Assembly (NCBI GenBank): GCA_030039695.1
Contig: JASHVB010000758.1
Span: 1 to 5,482, forward strand
Source of the DNA: Acetobacteraceae bacterium
GTDB taxonomy: Bacteria > Pseudomonadota > Alphaproteobacteria > Acetobacterales > Acetobacteraceae
DNA: 5,482 nucleotides
Reading direction: 5' to 3'
In this document: piece by piece, positions 5,119 to 5,482 of the stretch
Position numbering within the stretch: position 1 is the stretch's first letter
Layout: the number at the start of each line of letters is the position of its first letter
Translations under genes and position numbers: made by a program
The notes under the pieces: model-generated
Database searches by the model: none
Seen by the model: only the letters and a program-made list of their open reading frames with translations
What the model was told of the DNA's origin: nothing

Positions 5119-5482
5119 ATGGCGGATGCGGTTCGCGTGATTGTCGTCGATGACGAGCCTGATCTCCGTAAGATGCTCGCGGAGTATCTTGGCAAGTACG
5201 GCTTCAGCGTCCGCACCGCCGGCGACGCGCGCGAGTTCGACGCTCATCTGTCCGGCGATCCGCCGGACCTGCTGATCCTCGATGTCAACATGCCCGGCGA
5301 AGATGGCTTCTCCATTGCCCGTCGGGTGCGTGCCCGGAGCGACGTACCCATTCTGATGCTGACCGCCGCTTGCGACACGGTCGATCGGGTGGTCGGACTG
5401 GAACTTGGCGCCGATGATTACGTAACCAAGCCGTTCGACCTGCGCGAGCTACGCGCTCGCATCCAGGCACTGCTGCGACGGA
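5119..5482 (+). CDS. OmpR-type response regulator, receiver domain (partial, runs off the right edge)
   Basis: The first 121 residues make a complete receiver domain: acidic pair Asp11-Asp12 (VVDDEPD), phosphoacceptor Asp55 in LLILDVNMPGEDG, Thr82 (LMLTA) and Lys104 in DDYVTKPFD. All residues needed for phosphotransfer from a histidine kinase are present. The signature LELGADDYVTKPFDLRELRA is typical of the OmpR/PhoB class, so a winged-helix DNA-binding domain is expected beyond the edge, giving about 230-245 residues in all. The protein would act in the cytoplasm as a phosphorylation-controlled transcription factor. No partner kinase is seen in the window; it may follow downstream. CD at 85-86 replaces the commoner acidic pair after LTA and is a mild oddity. 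Confidence 0.92.
   Translation, partial: MADAVRVIVVDDEPDLRKMLAEYLGKYGFSVRTAGDAREFDAHLSGDPPDLLILDVNMPGEDGFSIARRVRARSDVPILMLTAACDTVDRVVGLELGADDYVTKPFDLRELRARIQALLRR

Noticed and set aside
4930..5247. Minus-strand 105-residue ORF opposite the response regulator
   Set aside because: It is antisense to a clear receiver domain and shows no family resemblance of its own.
1..5482. CRISPR array, tRNA or rRNA genes
   Set aside because: No regularly spaced repeats, cloverleaf arms or rRNA-like stretches were seen on either strand.

Overview
The window is GC-rich DNA of proteobacterial, most likely alphaproteobacterial, character (Sphingomonadales- or Rhizobiales-like). This rests on codon use, a divergent MmyB-type regulator/SDR pair, a degraded relaxase tail of the DUF3363 type and an OmpR-type receiver. 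Species level cannot be read from it. The mix of one insertion sequence, remnants of a Tn3-family transposon and a conjugative relaxase, and small unknown genes points to an accessory region (plasmid, integrated conjugative element or genomic island). Much of the middle is a patchwork of broken genes.

Layout. 1-624 (minus) is the N-terminal half of an IS110-family DEDD transposase running off the left edge. Its upstream non-coding part (about 640-890) is the expected left end of the IS; it holds strong hairpins and a 9-bp direct repeat and is a candidate bridge-RNA locus. 890-1073 is non-coding except for a possible 32-residue gene-tail remnant. 1074-1970 (minus) is an intact atypical SDR (NAD(P)-binding) protein, and 2064-2897 (plus) is its divergent XRE/MmyB-type regulator. 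They share a 93-bp intergenic region with a likely operator.

From 2898 to about 3960 no intact gene is recognisable. In order it holds a DUF3363 relaxase C-terminal remnant (minus), a 10-bp palindrome, a twice-frameshifted C-terminal remnant of a Tn3-family transposase (minus), a 9-bp inverted repeat, and a PAS-domain scrap (plus). 3868-4786 (minus) is a cluster of two small unknown genes and a truncated third ORF, joined by ATGA start/stop overlaps. After a gap of about 330 bp with no convincing gene, 5119 to the right edge (plus) is the receiver domain of an OmpR-type response regulator.

How the parts work together. The SDR and its regulator form a self-contained module: the regulator probably senses a small ligand and controls the divergent oxidoreductase-like gene. 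The IS, Tn3 and relaxase pieces are mobile DNA that appears to have broken up the neighbourhood. The overlapping small genes look like a translationally coupled operon of unknown role. All family calls come from reading translations by eye; no database search was run.
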